From the NCBI GenBank assembly GCA_029844215.1, contig CM056732.1:54421007-54485006 (forward strand): a DNA stretch of 64,000 nt. The letters run 5' to 3'. The stretch is from Przewalskia tangutica. Its lineage: Eukaryota > Streptophyta > Magnoliopsida > Solanales > Solanaceae. Below, in pieces: positions 22,763 through 33,900 of this stretch; positions within the stretch are counted from its first letter, which is position 1, and every line of letters starts with the position of its first letter. The position numbers and the translations under genes are program-made. The notes under the pieces are model-generated. The model saw nothing but the letters and a program-made list of their open reading frames with translations. It searched no databases and was not told where the DNA came from.

Positions 22763-23744
22763 TTCTAAGTCTGCAACTACACATGCACCGGTATAGTCTT
22801 CACTACTATACTTACGAAACCAATTATGCCACATATGTCCACAATATATCGCACATGCATATACGTCAGTCAAAGCCAAACGATGAATCAAATCTAAGGT
22901 GAGTATCATCACTATTAACTCCCATTCATGGCCTAAAAGGATTCTCCTTTCATACTTTCATTATTCATACTATAACACTTCAATTCTTTTAAACACTTGT
23001 CCGCTCCTTTTCTTACTTGTCGTACTCTTCTCGTACTTCCAAACCTTTTCTAGTACACGTACATAATTTCAAATATTGCTTCAGTTCTCCAATCCTTGGA
23101 TTTACTATATCCTAACTTGGTCATTATACTTGGATTAAATTTCCGTTAAGGCCCTTATCGGCCCTCACGACCCGGTTTTGGTGGCACGCGTCGACGAACT
23201 CGTACAATGATTAACTAAATTTGGGCCTTGCACCCTCGTGACCCTATCACATAGCGGGACCACCTCCAACTGACCCCACTCCATTTCGAGCTATGGGTTG
23301 ACCCGCAATCAGCCTACAACCCGACCCATTGTCGCAATTAATTCTCATTCTTGGTCTGAAATAAATCTTACTACCCGAGAAGGCCTTATACCTCTAAGGT
23401 CTCAGCGATTATCAATATTCTAAGGTTCACAATTATTCCATCTTCCAAGCTTACATTATCAGTCCCAACATACGAGAAATGTAGCTTCTCAAAATCTTAA
23501 AATCTTGTTGTCTTAATCACAACAACTTTATTTACTCCATACCAATATTATCCACACATATCACGTAAGCGTACAACACGGCTTAATCTATCAACATGGT
23601 ATGTTATCAAATCAATTAAACATGATCTCTTAAGAGTCTATCACAATCTTAGACAATTCATTACCTCCTGATATTCCAAATCAGTACATATATAAAGCCT
23701 ATGGGTAGGTTTCAACAAACTGTTTCACACCTTCCAAGTATTTA
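22763..23744 (-). other. E3 internal non-coding region shared with E7
   Basis: No pol domain can be found in any frame. Two blocks match the E7 interior on the opposite strand: the part read at about 23440-23390 (gtgaaccttagaatatt, gagaccttagag) matches E7 near 60945-60985, and about 23340-23080 (gggtcgggttg, gcgggtcaaccc, gtggggtcagtt, gagttcgt, aatgaccaagtt) matches E7 near 61240-61450. The similarity is at DNA level with indels, so the region behaves as non-coding filler or packaging sequence. Confidence 0.75.
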
Positions 23745-23915
23745 TTAAGGCTTTACCAATTCTTGGTAATCTATAATCATTCTAGGCAACACACATATGA
23801 CCCTCATACATATATCTGTATAGATGTACATCATTATACCAACTATACAACAATTTTTACCAACCTGGATACGCAATCCATAATATCCTTTCTGGGTCAC
23901 TGTTGCCTTTCTCAT
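23745..23915 (-). pseudogene. E3 gag N-terminal stub
   Basis: An ATG at 23915 opens MRKATVTQKGYYG, recognisably the gag N-terminus (MPPRKATRAQKGKA in E4), and then the frame runs into unrelated sequence and stops after about 57 residues. No capsid or zinc knuckle follows. The position relative to primer site and leader is the normal one for gag. Confidence 0.6.
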
Positions 23916-24027
23916 GGCTGCAATCAAAATAATACGTTAGGGAGAGACTACCCTAACAACACAGCTCTATCACACTATCTCAGAGGGAGAAGAAGGGAAA
24001 CAAATCCTAAATGTACTATAGCCTCCT

Positions 24028-24117
24028 GTTTATAGATGTGGTGCACAACACACCGATAAACAAGACTCTATTATACACGGTCTGTAGACATTCCGAGGAC
24101 TAACTGCTCTGATACCA
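24028..24117 (-). promoter_or_regulatory. E3 primer binding site and leader hairpin (with compensatory change)
   Basis: TGGTATCAGAGC (24106-24117, minus strand) is an intact initiator-Met primer site. The leader hairpin at 24028-24061 has outer arms GTTTAT/ATAAAC instead of GATTAT/ATAATC: both sides of the stem changed together and pairing is kept. The inner arms GGTGTG/CACATC and loop TTGTGCAC are as in E7. This paired change is good evidence that the RNA stem matters. Confidence 0.85.
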
Positions 24118-24120
24118 CTC

Positions 24121-24985
24121 TGTCACGCCCCGAACCCCGGGCCCGCGACTGGTGCCCTACCTGGGCACCCTTCTATTCATACAACATAATAAACCGCGGA
24201 AGATAAATAACACTTTTTTTTCTTTAAACACAGGCAAAACCGATAAGGCTGCCATAATAAAAATCACCCGAAAGGTTCTAAACTGATCAACAATGTAAAT
24301 ACAACTCTAGCCACCCAAATTACATATGAATACGCACTCTAAGAATTTGGGCAAGAATCGTGACGGGACAAGGCCCCACCGTACCCCTGAATATACCTAG
24401 CCATAATGACAAGCTCCGGAACATTGGAGCCATCTCAAAATGCTGAACCAGGATCCTAAGCTCGCGGATCCATAACTGAGTCCCTAAACTGCGCATATGA
24501 ACGCAACCTCAAGTAGGTCGATAACAGTACCAAGTATGGAACGAAAATACAATCTGATAAACAAGATCATAAGCGATAAAAGAATGACAGGGGCAAGTAT
24601 GAAAATCAAATATCAGATCCTACCGTGTCATATAACAATCAGAGCCAACTGTACCTTGTATCACTGTACTACTATAACACCGTACCACTTTCACATATGA
24701 AAGCCATGTCAAAATCAGGGACACCTGCCCTCAGCATATAATATCACAGAAGCATGCTCGTGGAATACAACATCACTGTCAGCATGTAACAAGTATAATA
24801 TACCACCATCATCAGATAAGCATGCCCGTGGAATTCCAACATCATCGTCGGCATGTAAAAAGTACAATACTCAAATATCAGTACACCGTGCCTTTTTTTA
24901 AAAGTAGAGTAAACTTTATCGCTTTAAACTAGGAAGCTTATGATCAATCTAGGGCCACCCGCCCGTAGTATCATTAGTGTTATAA
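24121..24985 (-). repeat. E3 5' LTR, last about 865 bp
   Basis: Minus-strand LTR end, beginning TGTCACGCCCCG on the plus strand. It matches the last about 820 bases of LTR Y in reverse, including the gcatgctcgtgg and aagcttatgatcaa segments. Similarity stops near 24985 (after gtatcatta), where plus-strand LTR sequence of W starts. Confidence 0.78.
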
Positions 24986-25087
24986 GATTACATATTGTTG
25001 TAGTCTTACATTTTTACTAGCATGAGGTATATGTATTAAGGTTTGATAAGTGATATGGATTGTGGAAGCCTATAGCCGAAATGTCAT
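24986..25087 (+). mobile_element. LTR W, left fragment
   Basis: About 100 bases resembling mid-LTR sequence on the plus strand (gattacatattg and following, compare 48925-48945 and 57465). It ends with GTCAT (25083-25087), the candidate target duplication of E4. It appears to continue at 45373 after E4. How it joins E3 at 24985 is unclear. Confidence 0.55.
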
Positions 25088-25272
25088 TGTTATACCCCGT
25101 AGTTTCAGAGTATGTATGTGGGGACGTACATACAAGCGTATAAGCCCTAATTAGGTTAAGGATGAAATTGTGAATTTCCAACGGAAAAGATTCCGAACCT
25201 TGTGAAGGAAATTCTACGTTTTTAATATTTTAACCAATTACGGATTTTTTCCGAGAGATGAAATATTTTGGA

Positions 25273-25467
25273 CCAATAGGAGGGCGACACGTGTCACCCC
25301 TAGGAGGGCCATGTTGGCCGAAATTCATGTGACAAGTGGCCAAGACAAGTGGCCAAGTCTTGCAAGATATTTTGTGTGGACAAGTGGCTTGTGGGACCCA
25401 CACACACTTGTCCCCAATCTGAACCACACACTTGCTTTCATCCTAGCCCTTGGTTGTCCTATATATG
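25273..25467 (+). promoter_or_regulatory. E4 LTR promoter: CCAAT box, G-box palindrome, TATA box
   Basis: CCAAT at 25273-25277, the perfect palindrome GACACGTGTC (G-box core CACGTG) at 25286-25295 and TATATAT at 25460-25466, about 165 bases downstream. The order and spacing suit a plant RNA polymerase II promoter. G-boxes bind bZIP and bHLH factors. The 3' LTR has the same set (G-box 42797-42806). Activity is inferred, not shown. Confidence 0.6.
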
Positions 25468-26170
25468 CACCCTTAGTTGATAAAATCTTCCACACTTAGA
25501 TATTTCAAGACTTGAAAAATATTTTCCTCTTCCTCCCTCTCTCTAGCTCTCGTCGAACCTCACCCCCTCTAGCCTAACTTTGTCCAATAATTCCTAAACT
25601 CTTAAGTGTTCTTCCTTAGTGTATTAGGAAGACTATTAACCAAAAGTTAGAAAAGATTTCACATCCCTAGCCACAAAAAGCCACCTTGGCCGAGAGCTCT
25701 TGGAAGGAAAACCTTAGTGTTCTTCACTTGTTTGAGTTGGTTCTTGAAGAGATGATGGTTAGGAGCTTCTTAGGGTGATTTGTGGTGGGTTGGAACACAA
25801 AGTATTTGGAGCTAAGACTTGCTTGGAGCGACATTAAGTTCTTGGATAATTTTGGGCTATTTGAGGTAGTGAACCTTAACCTCTTTGTGAATTGGTTATT
25901 ATACATATATTATAAGTATATTATGGAGTATATAATATATGGAGTAAAGTTTGGAAGAGTTGGATCTTGTTAACTTGTTAAAAGAAAGGATTGGTTTTTA
26001 GCCATTAAAATGGTAAAAACGTATCCAACGTATCAAACGTATCTTACTTGTGAAGAAGTAATTAACAAAGTAACTATAACTTATATTAAGAATGGAATAT
26101 AAGTTGGATGACTAATGAAGTAATTGGATAAGTAAAATGGACAAAGTTGGCCAAGGACCCCAACTTAAGG

Positions 26171-26341
26171 ACTGTATTTACTTTGGACTGTATTTACTTT
26201 GGACTGTATTTACATTTCTGTTAAGGGGAAGATTGTTAAATCGCGTTCCGTTTGGGCGTGTGATCCCCTTTTTAATTATTGTATTGTATCGTTAAGGGGA
26301 AGATTGTTAAATCGCGTTCCGTTTGGGCGTGTGATCCCCTT
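26171..26341 (+). repeat. Two tandem duplications in the E4 LTR
   Basis: First, actgtatttactttgg with period 16, about three copies (26171-26213). Second, a 50-base block starting ttaaggggaagattg and ending gtgtgatcccctt, at 26221 and again at 26292 (period 71). The 3' LTR (43668-43835) has both, but its second block copy is shortened by small deletions. Confidence 0.85.
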
Positions 26342-27903
26342 CTTTATATTGTTTAATTATTACGCCTTATATATGGCATATAAATTACGGTTATTCGGGC
26401 CTTGGAGAAAGATGGATAAGTGAGTAAAAACGGGGGAAATGCTGGCCAAATTTCCGTAGAATAGGAAATCTTACTTAGAAGAGTTCTACGACAAACTAGA
26501 AGTTAATCGGCGTATTTTGACTATTATAGGTTGACCTTCACGCGACATATCCGACTTGGCAAGTGGATTTAGCCGAGGAGGTATGTGATTCTTCCTATCC
26601 TCTTGAGCATGATATTTGTAATATATATATAGTACGGTAGACGTACGTGTGTTGACTAAATTTGGTTTTACTTTGATGTCTTTTGACTTGAGTTTTAAAA
26701 GAATAAGAACCTTGAAATATTTCAAAAAGAGTTATTGGGAAGAAAAGTAATAATTGGTTTTTAAAAGGCTAAGTGTTATACTAGCTTTATGGGAAGTTAG
26801 GTATAACGACTTAAGAAAGATAAAAGGGACGGTTTACTTATTTGTTTATAAAAGCCTTGTATTAATTTCTGAAGGTGTAGTAGTTGGTTTGATAAGTAAA
26901 CATATTATGATGCTACGTGTGTTAGTGTCTTGTGATGTTTGTGTAAGGGGGTTATCCTTGTTGTGCTTATGTTATTTAACGATAAGCCCGTTGTGCTGGT
27001 ATTATATCACTTACCCCCCCTGACTTGTTGTGAGCCGCGGGTTAGCTACCGTCGCGAGGAATACCTCATGCGAGTCCATGTGACCTATCGCGGAGCTGCG
27101 GAGTTCCAGATGATCACTCGGGTGTGTTACGCCGATGCGAGGAATACCTCATGCGGTCCATGTGTGGCTATGCGGACTGCGGGAGTCCAGGTTGATGTCG
27201 CGGGTTAGCTACCCCCGATGCGAGGAGTACCTCATGCGGGTCCGAGGGACCTATGCGGACTACGGTAGTCCAGGATTAGGCTCGCATAATGATACTATGG
27301 GCGATTGGCCTTGCTTCGATCATTAGCAGCCTAGAAAAGACCAGTTATGTTACATGTATTTTGTTCTTGTTTATGCTGTGGCACTATGTGCAGTTAAGTT
27401 GGGTTGTTTCGTACATATCTGTGAACTTGTTTTAAAATGTTATAATTTCATTCAGTACTTTACAGTTTCACATACTTAGTACCTGTTGTAATCGACTCTC
27501 CTTCAGTGCGTTGCCGCAGTAAGGAAGAGCGGTGGTAGATCCTCATTCTTAGGATCTTTACTCTGGTGTCAGGAGCTCCATTTCTCCGGAGGCTCGACTT
27601 TTGGTATGACTCTCCCTGGTGTTGTAGATATTATGTACATTCAGGGTATGGCGGGGCCCTGTCCCGCCATAGTTGTTTACTTCCTTAGAGGTCTGTAGTC
27701 CTGTTGTAAAGGTCGGGATGTAACTGTTCACTTTGGGTATATATATATACATGTTGAAAGGCAACTTTTCTTGGATAAACTGTCTTTCATTTTATACTGT
27801 TTCATGTCATGATTTTATTTCCGCTGGTTACTCTGATGTATATCTACTTGGGTGCCCGGGGTAAGACACCAGTCACGGGCCCGGGATCGGGTCGTGACAA
27901 AAG

Positions 27904-27995
27904 TGGTATCATAGTAGTTAATCCTCGGAAAGTGTCTACAGACCGTATCTAGTAGAATCTTGATTATCGGTGTGTTGTGCACCACATCAATAATC
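27904..27995 (+). promoter_or_regulatory. E4 primer binding site (mutated) and leader hairpin
   Basis: The primer site reads TGGTATCATAGT (27904-27915), two differences from TGGTATCAGAGC, so tRNA pairing would be weakened. The leader hairpin at 27962-27995 is complete: GATTAT pairs ATAATC, GGTGTG pairs CACATC with one G-U, and the 8-base loop TTGTGCAC contains the palindrome GTGCAC. Confidence 0.82.
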
Positions 27996-28107
27996 AGGAG
28001 GCTACAGGATATTTAGGATTGGTTTCCATTCTTCTCACTCTGAGATCGTGCCTTAGAGCTGTGTATTAAGTTGGACCCCCTCTGACGTATTTCTCTTTGT
28101 ACCAGCT

Positions 28108-29260
28108 ATGCCTCCACGCAAGGCAACCCGGGCCCAGAAGGGCAAGGCAGCTGAGGGAGCTGCTAGTAGGACACAGAGGGCCACGAGGGCATAGCCCGAT
28201 CACTTACGGAGGTGCTCTGACGGCGAGTTCCACGACGCCACCACCCAAGCAGAGTTTAGAGTCGCAGCAGAGGCTCATCGAGACCACAAGACTGCGCCTC
28301 GTCCCCGGCACGAGCGGAGAGATGGGTACAAGGAGATGGCCCGATTCTTGGCGGGATCGTGGCGAACATGAGGATAGGTGGATGCGGCAGCTTCAGCCCA
28401 GTAGTACCGTGGTTCACCCGAGGCTCGGATAGTTTGAGACTACGGATTTCTGAGTTGCGACCGCCCGAGTTCTACGGGTCGACGCCGAGGATGATCCGCA
28501 GGAGTTCATCCGGCAAGCGATTCTGACGGATCATGAAAGTGATCAAGGCTTCGAGACCAGTCGGTGGTCTTAGGTTCGCATCGGCTGCGTGATACTGCAG
28601 TCGACTGGTTCGATTCGTGGGAGCTGTCCCGGGGAGAGAATGCGCCTCCGGCTGTTTGGGACGAGTTCTCAGAGGCATTTCTCACTCACTTCTTACCTCC
28701 ACAGATGAGGAGGGCACGGGCCGACAGATTTTGATCTTTGAGGCAGAGGGCGCCGCGGTTGAGTACAACGTGGAGTTCGATTCGTTGGCTCGATATGTCC
28801 CTGCGTTGGTAGAAGATATGGAGGACAAAGTGCACCGCTACGTCACGGGGCTTGATGACTACTTGGCAGAGTCTTGCTCGGGTGTAGCTCTTCAGCCGGG
28901 CATGGACATTGCCGCACGCGAGCTCATGCACTGGTGTGAGCGTAGAGGCGGCGGGTTGTGAACATCGCCAGAAGAAGGCCACGACGCGGGATCTTTTGGC
29001 GCCTCAGGTGGGCGGCCTCGGCCAGCGAACTAGATTTGCCGCAGCTCACCAGAGCACTCATACACCGCCTTAAGGCGGCGAGATATTCGGGCGGTCGGGG
29101 CCCTGTGGCTTTGACTTCCAGCAGGGATACTAGCCGATCGAGACCACCCTCCACTCAGTGTGGCCGATGCGGTAGATCCCATTTCGGGAGATGCGGTGAT
29201 ACCTCAGGAGCTTGTTTTACTTGTGGCCAGCAGGGTCATATTTCGAGGAACTGTCCGACC
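28108..29260 (+). pseudogene. gag: E4 gag (frameshifted)
   Basis: ATG at 28108 opens MPPRKATRAQKGKAAEGAASRT. Capsid sequence is clear in 28617-28961 (VEYNVEFDSLARYVPALVED, then YVTGLDDYLAESCSGVAL). Two zinc-binding motifs lie close together near the end: CGRCGRSHFGRC, then a canonical CCHC knuckle CFTCGQQGHISRNC at 29213-29254 with all four ligands. At least three frameshifts separate these parts. Gag-pol fusion is expected, and the downstream protease frame is close by. Confidence 0.85.
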
Positions 29261-30227
29261 AGAGGCAGTGCAGATGGTAGGCTCGGCCATGTGGTCTTTT
29301 GCCGGTCTTCATCTACTACGCCGCCCGAGGCGTGGTGCTCATGGGCCAGCAGGTCGCGGTAGAGGTCGTGGCAGGGGTCCCAGTTCTAGCGGTCCTCAGA
29401 ACCGCATCTATGCCTTGTCCAGCCGCCAGGACCAGGAGGCGTCACCGGATGTCGTCACAGATACTTTATCAGTTTCTTGTTGTGACGTGTATGCCTTGAT
29501 AGATCCGGGTTCTACTCTGTCCTATATATCTCCCCATATTGCTAGAAGGATAGGGATAGAGCCTGAGTCCATAGTCCCTTTCGAGGTAGCTACGCCAGTG
29601 GGTGATTCGGTGGTAGCTCGGCGGGTATATAGGGCTTGCCCGGTGACTATATGCAGTCGTCAGACCCTAGCCGACTTGATAGAGTTGGATATGACCGATT
29701 TCGATGTGATCATGGGTATGGATTGGCTAGCTTCTTGCTACGCCAATGTGGACTGCAGGGAGAGGTTGGTACGGTTCCAGTTTCCTGGGGAGCCGGTTAT
29801 TGAGTGGGAGGGGAACACTGTGTCGCCGAGGGGTAGGTTTATTTCTTACCTCAAGGCTAGGAAGATGGTGCAGAAGGGGTATATCTACCATCTCATTCGG
29901 GTATTTGATACTGAGGCCGAGATACCAGACCTTCAGTCAGTTCCAGTAGTCAGAGAGTTCCCAGATGTGTTTCCAGACGACCTCCCGGGTATCCCTCCTG
30001 AGAGGGAGATTGAGTTTTGTATCGATGTGTTACCAGACACTCGGCCTATTTCCATTCCGCCATACAGAATGGCACCTGCCGAGTTGAGAGAGTTGAAGGA
30101 CCAGCTGAGAGATTTGCTGGAGAAGGGCTTCATCAGACCTAGTGTTTCTCCCTGGGGAGCGCCGGTATTGTTCGTGAAGAAGAAGGACGGGACGCTGCGC
30201 ATGTGTGTTGATTACAGGCAGCTGAAC
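29261..30227 (+). pseudogene. pol: E4 pol, first half: protease and RT N-terminus, cut by E5
   Basis: From about 29400 to 30227 this is one of the cleanest coding stretches in the window, without stops. The aspartic protease motif ALIDPGSTLSYISPHIA has its catalytic Asp at 29502-29504; the linker has REFPDVFPDDLPGIPPER; the RT start has VKKKDGTLRMCVDYRQLN. The frame then enters the E5 LTR at 30228, immediately after the Leu-Asn codons. The rest of RT resumes at 39889 in the same phase, so before E5 inserted this region was open. Confidence 0.92.
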
Positions 30228-32606
30228 TGTTATACCCCGTATTTCCAGAGTATGTACGTGAGGGCGTACGTACAAAAGTTTAGTCTTAAAGTTAGGTTGG
30301 ACGAAAATACTTGTGCACAACTCACTAAAAGAATCGTTTTCCGACGAAACATTTTACCAAACTTGCGAAGGGAAAATTCCGGCTATGACATTTATTATTT
30401 TTGCGGATTTTTCCGAGAGACGAAACATTTTGGATTAACGAGGCTTACACTTGTCACCCTCTAGTTGGCGGACGTGAGGCGTCCCTTTGGACGATTTAAG
30501 GGCTTGTTTTGTCAAGGAGTTGGTAGGATATTTTTGTGTAGTAGATGGATAAGGACACTTGCCTAAATCCTCACCCTACACTTGCCTTGCACTTGGATTC
30601 ATCTTGGCCATTGGTTGGCCATTTCTTGACCTATAAATACCCCCCTTAAGATGAAGAGTTCTTCATCCACAAATCAAACTTTCCAAGTCTAAAATCCCTC
30701 CCCTCTCTTATAAGCTTTTCGTCCAAAGCTCTCCCTCCCCCCCCTTCCTTGAGCCCTTAGCCGAAACCTACCCCCCTCCCTTGGTAGAAAAGTTATCTTC
30801 CAAGTTTAAGTTACTATTCCAAAATACCCTAGCCCAAATCCCATATAGTACTTAGTAGAAGTTGTGAAGAACTTCTAAGGGTTTCGTAGAGATATCGGAG
30901 CATGCAATTAGGAGCTAAACCTTGCTCAGGATCGACGTTTATACTTGGATAATTTTTGGGCTTATCGAGGTAAATACCCTTGTCCTTCTATTGTAATTGG
31001 ATATTACATATAAGAATAGCTAAGACTTGAGTATAAGATACTTAGAAGGGTATTAAAGAAGAATAATTGAACTCAGACTTACATGGGATCGTTTTCAAAG
31101 AAACTTGTATAATTAGGGTAGGGAAGTCTTTGCCCGATTTTCCGTAGAATACCGAACCCTCTGTTTAGAATGTCCAACAGAGTAGTCTAGACATTGATAG
31201 ATGTCTTTGACTATTATAGGCTGATTCTCTGCGCGCGACATATTCGACTTGGCAGATGGAGTTCGCCAAGAAGGTATGTGATTCTTCCTATACTCTTGAG
31301 CATGATATTTTAAAATATATATAGTACGGTAGACGTACGTGTGTTAACTGAATAATAATTACGGCAATGTCTTTTGACTTAAGCCTGAATAATAATTACG
31401 GCAATGTCTTTTGACTTAAGCCCAATAATAAGAATCTTGAAGTATTTCAAAACGAATATGGAATCATTTTTAATGTAAGAGTAATATTTGGTTTTAAACA
31501 AAAGCTTAAGAGTTATACTAGCTTTATGGGAAGTTAGGTATAACAACTTAAGAAAGATAAACAGGAACTGTTTACTTATTTGTTTATAAAAGCCTTGTAT
31601 TGATTTCTGTTAAGTGTAGTAAGACTGTTGATAAGTAGACATATTATGATGCTACATGTGTTAGTGTCTTGTAATGTTGTGAAAGGGGGTCATTCTTGCT
31701 GTGCTTACGTTGCTAAATGGTAAGTCCGTTGTACTGTTATTATATCACCTACCCCTCGACTTGTTATACCAGGGCTTGCCACCCTTGACGCGGTCTATAC
31801 GGCCTACGCGGTCTATGTGACTATGCGGAGTCGCGGGAGTTCGATTGATCATTCGGTGTTTTATCCCGACGCGGGATGCCCTACGCGGTGCAATGTGACT
31901 ATGCGGTCTATTGAGACTATGCGGATCGCGAGTCGAGGAGAATACCGGTTAGCTACCCCGATGCGAGGAATACCTCATGCGGTCTGTGTGACTATGCGGA
32001 CTGCGGGAGTCGTGATTAGGCACGCATAATGATACTATGGGCGATTGGCCTTGCCCGATCATTCGCGCCTAGAAAAGACACATTACGCTTTACCTATTAT
32101 TGTTCTTGTTTGTGATATGGCACTATGTGCAAATGAACCGATTGTATTTGCAAATTGTTTTAAATACTTTGATTTCATTTAAGTACTTTACTGATTTCAC
32201 ATATTTGGTACTGTTGTCGACCTCCTTGGCTGCGCTCATGCCGCGGTAAGGGCAACAGTGCTAGATCCACATTCTTAGGATCTTTTGCTTTGGTGTCGAG
32301 CTCCATCTTCTCCGAGGCTCGACTTTTGGGTATGATCTCCCTGTTGTCTATAGTTTTGTACATTCAGGTATGGCGGGGCCCCTGTCCGCCATAGTTGTTA
32401 TCTTCTTAGGTGCATAGTCCTGTTATGCAGTTGGGATGTAATCGCAAAACTATGTTTATATATATATGCGAAAGGCTTACATTTTCTCACATAAAAGCGT
32501 GTCTCATTTTACAATCAAGTTTCATGTCTTGTTTTTATATTCACGATTACTCGATGTATGACTACTTGGGTGCCGGGTAAGGCACGATCCCGAACGGGTC
32601 GTGACA
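30228..32606 (+). repeat. E5 5' LTR (2379 bp)
   Basis: TGTTATACCCCGTATTTCC to GTCGTGACA. TATA box TATAAATA at 30632-30639 followed by a pyrimidine-rich stretch. A 37-bp tandem duplication lies at 31349-31422. The gatgcgaggaatacctcatgcgg array lies at about 31790-32010. The usual G-box position reads acacttgtcacc, so the CACGTG core is absent. Confidence 0.92.
31349..31422 (+). repeat. 37-bp tandem duplication in the E5 LTR
   Basis: A unit starting tgaataataattacgg and ending gacttaagcc is present twice (31349 and 31386). Both copies are also in the 3' LTR near 38600-38675, followed there by a third partial start, so the duplication predates this insertion. Confidence 0.85.
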
Positions 32607-32610
32607 AAAG

Positions 32611-32696
32611 TGGTATCGTGAGCGATTAATCCTGGAAAGTGTCTGACCGTATCTAGTAGAGTCTTGATTATCGGTGTGTTGTGCACCACAATAATC
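32611..32696 (+). promoter_or_regulatory. E5 primer binding site (damaged) and leader hairpin
   Basis: The site reads TGGTATCGTGAGC (32611-32623), the same deviation at the CAG as in E2, although E2 and E5 are separate insertions. The leader hairpin (32666-32696) keeps GATTAT/ATAATC and GTGCAC but lacks three bases of the right inner arm. Confidence 0.8.
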
Positions 32697-32803
32697 GTGA
32701 GGCTATAGGATATTTAGGATTGGTTTCCATTCTTCTCACTCGAGATCGTGCCTTAGCCGTGTTATAAGTGGACCCTCTAACGTATTCCTTTCTCAATGTG
32801 ATT

Positions 32804-33900
32804 ATGCCTCACGTAAGGCAACCCGGCCCGAAGGCAAGGCGACAGGAGAGCTAGTAGGACACCGAGAGTCATGAGGGCGCAGGCCCAGTCTATACCCGAG
32901 ATGGCGAGTTCCATGACGCCGCCGCCCTGCAGACCAGACCCACGATACCGCCTCGTCCCGGCTGGGCGGATGAGTTAGGTGTACAAGGAGATGGCCCGGC
33001 TATTGGCTGGGATTGTGGCGCATGAGGAGTGAATCTGGCGATTCGATTCAGCCCGGCCGTACCGTGGTTCACCCGAGGCGAGATAGTTTGAGGCTACTGG
33101 ATTTCGAGTTGTAGCCCGCGAGTTTTACTGGTCGAGGCGGAGGATGATCCGCAGGAGTTCATTCGTCAGCTACAGAGGATTATGAGAATGATCAGGGCGT
33201 CGGAGACCGAGTCTGTGATCTTCGGTTCGCATCGGCTGCGTGATACCGCAGTCGATTGGTTTGATTCGTGGGAGTTATCCCGGGGAGAGAACGCGTCTGA
33301 CTACTTGGGATGAGTTCTCGGAGGCTTTCTCACTCACTTCTTGCCTCACGGATGAGGAGGCACGCCGGTAAGATTTTTTCTTTGAGACAGAGAGGGCGCA
33401 CAGTTAGGGAGTACAACGTCGAGTTCGATTCTTTGGCTCGATATGTCCCTGTATTGGTAGCGGATATAGAGGGCGAGTGCATCGCACGCCACGGGCAAGA
33501 TGATTATATGGCCGAGTCTTGTGCGGGCGTGGCTCTTCAGCCAGGCATGGACATTACCCGTATGCAGCTCATGCGACTGATGCGAGGCGTAGACCGACGG
33601 GTCGACAGATATCAGCGTCGGAAGAAGGCCAAGACGGCGGTTCTTTTGGTAGTTCTCGTGGGCGGCCTCAGAAGCCTAGATTTGCACCCAGCTCGAGCAC
33701 TCCCACATCATTGTCGATGGAGTATTGGGGCGGTCGTGCCCTGTGACTTGGATTTCGAGGTAGCGGTGCAAACCGATCGAGGTCTGCTCACTGTGTCCGT
33801 TGTGGAAGATTCCATTCGTGAGTTGTAGTACTACTCAGGAGCTTGCTATACTTGTGGCCGCAGGTCATTTTGCGAACTGTCCGGACCGGGGCGCTGGTGG
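32804..33900 (+). pseudogene. gag: E5 gag (frameshifted)
   Basis: ATG at 32804 opens MPHVRQPG in the written frame; one missing base after CCTC shifts it away from the usual MPPRKATR. Capsid sequence is open in 33310-33600 (VREYNVEFDSLARYVPVL, then MAESCAGVALQPGMDI). The zinc knuckle at about 33846-33890 has lost bases in the ggccagcaggg segment present in E4 (here ggccgcagg), which breaks the motif. The damage is again at CAG. Confidence 0.8.

Larger units (their letters stand above)
21750..24985 (-). mobile_element. E3, non-autonomous (pol-less) LTR element, minus strand
   Basis: Minus-strand element with 5' LTR part 24121-24985, intact primer site 24106-24117, a leader with hairpin, a stub of gag, about 1.2 kb of non-coding internal sequence, polypurine tract 22726-22738 and 3' LTR part 21750-22725. 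RT, RNase H and integrase are absent. The internal region matches that of E7 in several blocks, so the two belong to one non-autonomous group that keeps only cis-acting signals. The LTR start reads TGTTACACCCCATA, a distinct subfamily close to Y. Both LTRs are incomplete here: one is split by Y, the other stops at an unexplained junction near 24985. Confidence 0.82.
25088..27899 (+). repeat. E4 5' LTR (2812 bp)
   Basis: Starts TGTTATACCCCGTAG, ends GGGTCGTGACA. It has a U3 promoter (see separate entry), two tandem duplications at 26171-26341, a splice-like gaggtatgtg segment near 26577, and an 80-85 bp repeat in three copies at about 27040-27290. A late segment with gtacattcagggtatggcgg is conserved across the window. 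The 3' terminus carries the short hairpin GGTGCC/GGCACC, here altered to GACACC. Confidence 0.92.

Noticed and set aside
26577..26590. Splice donor gaggtatgtg in LTRs as evidence of a host gene intron
   Set aside because: It is an LTR sequence repeated in all copies, with no exon-like coding sequence nearby.
29160..30464. 434-codon frame taken as one protein
   Set aside because: Only about 29400-30227 is E4 protease/RT. The first part is out of frame with gag, and the end is translated E5 LTR.
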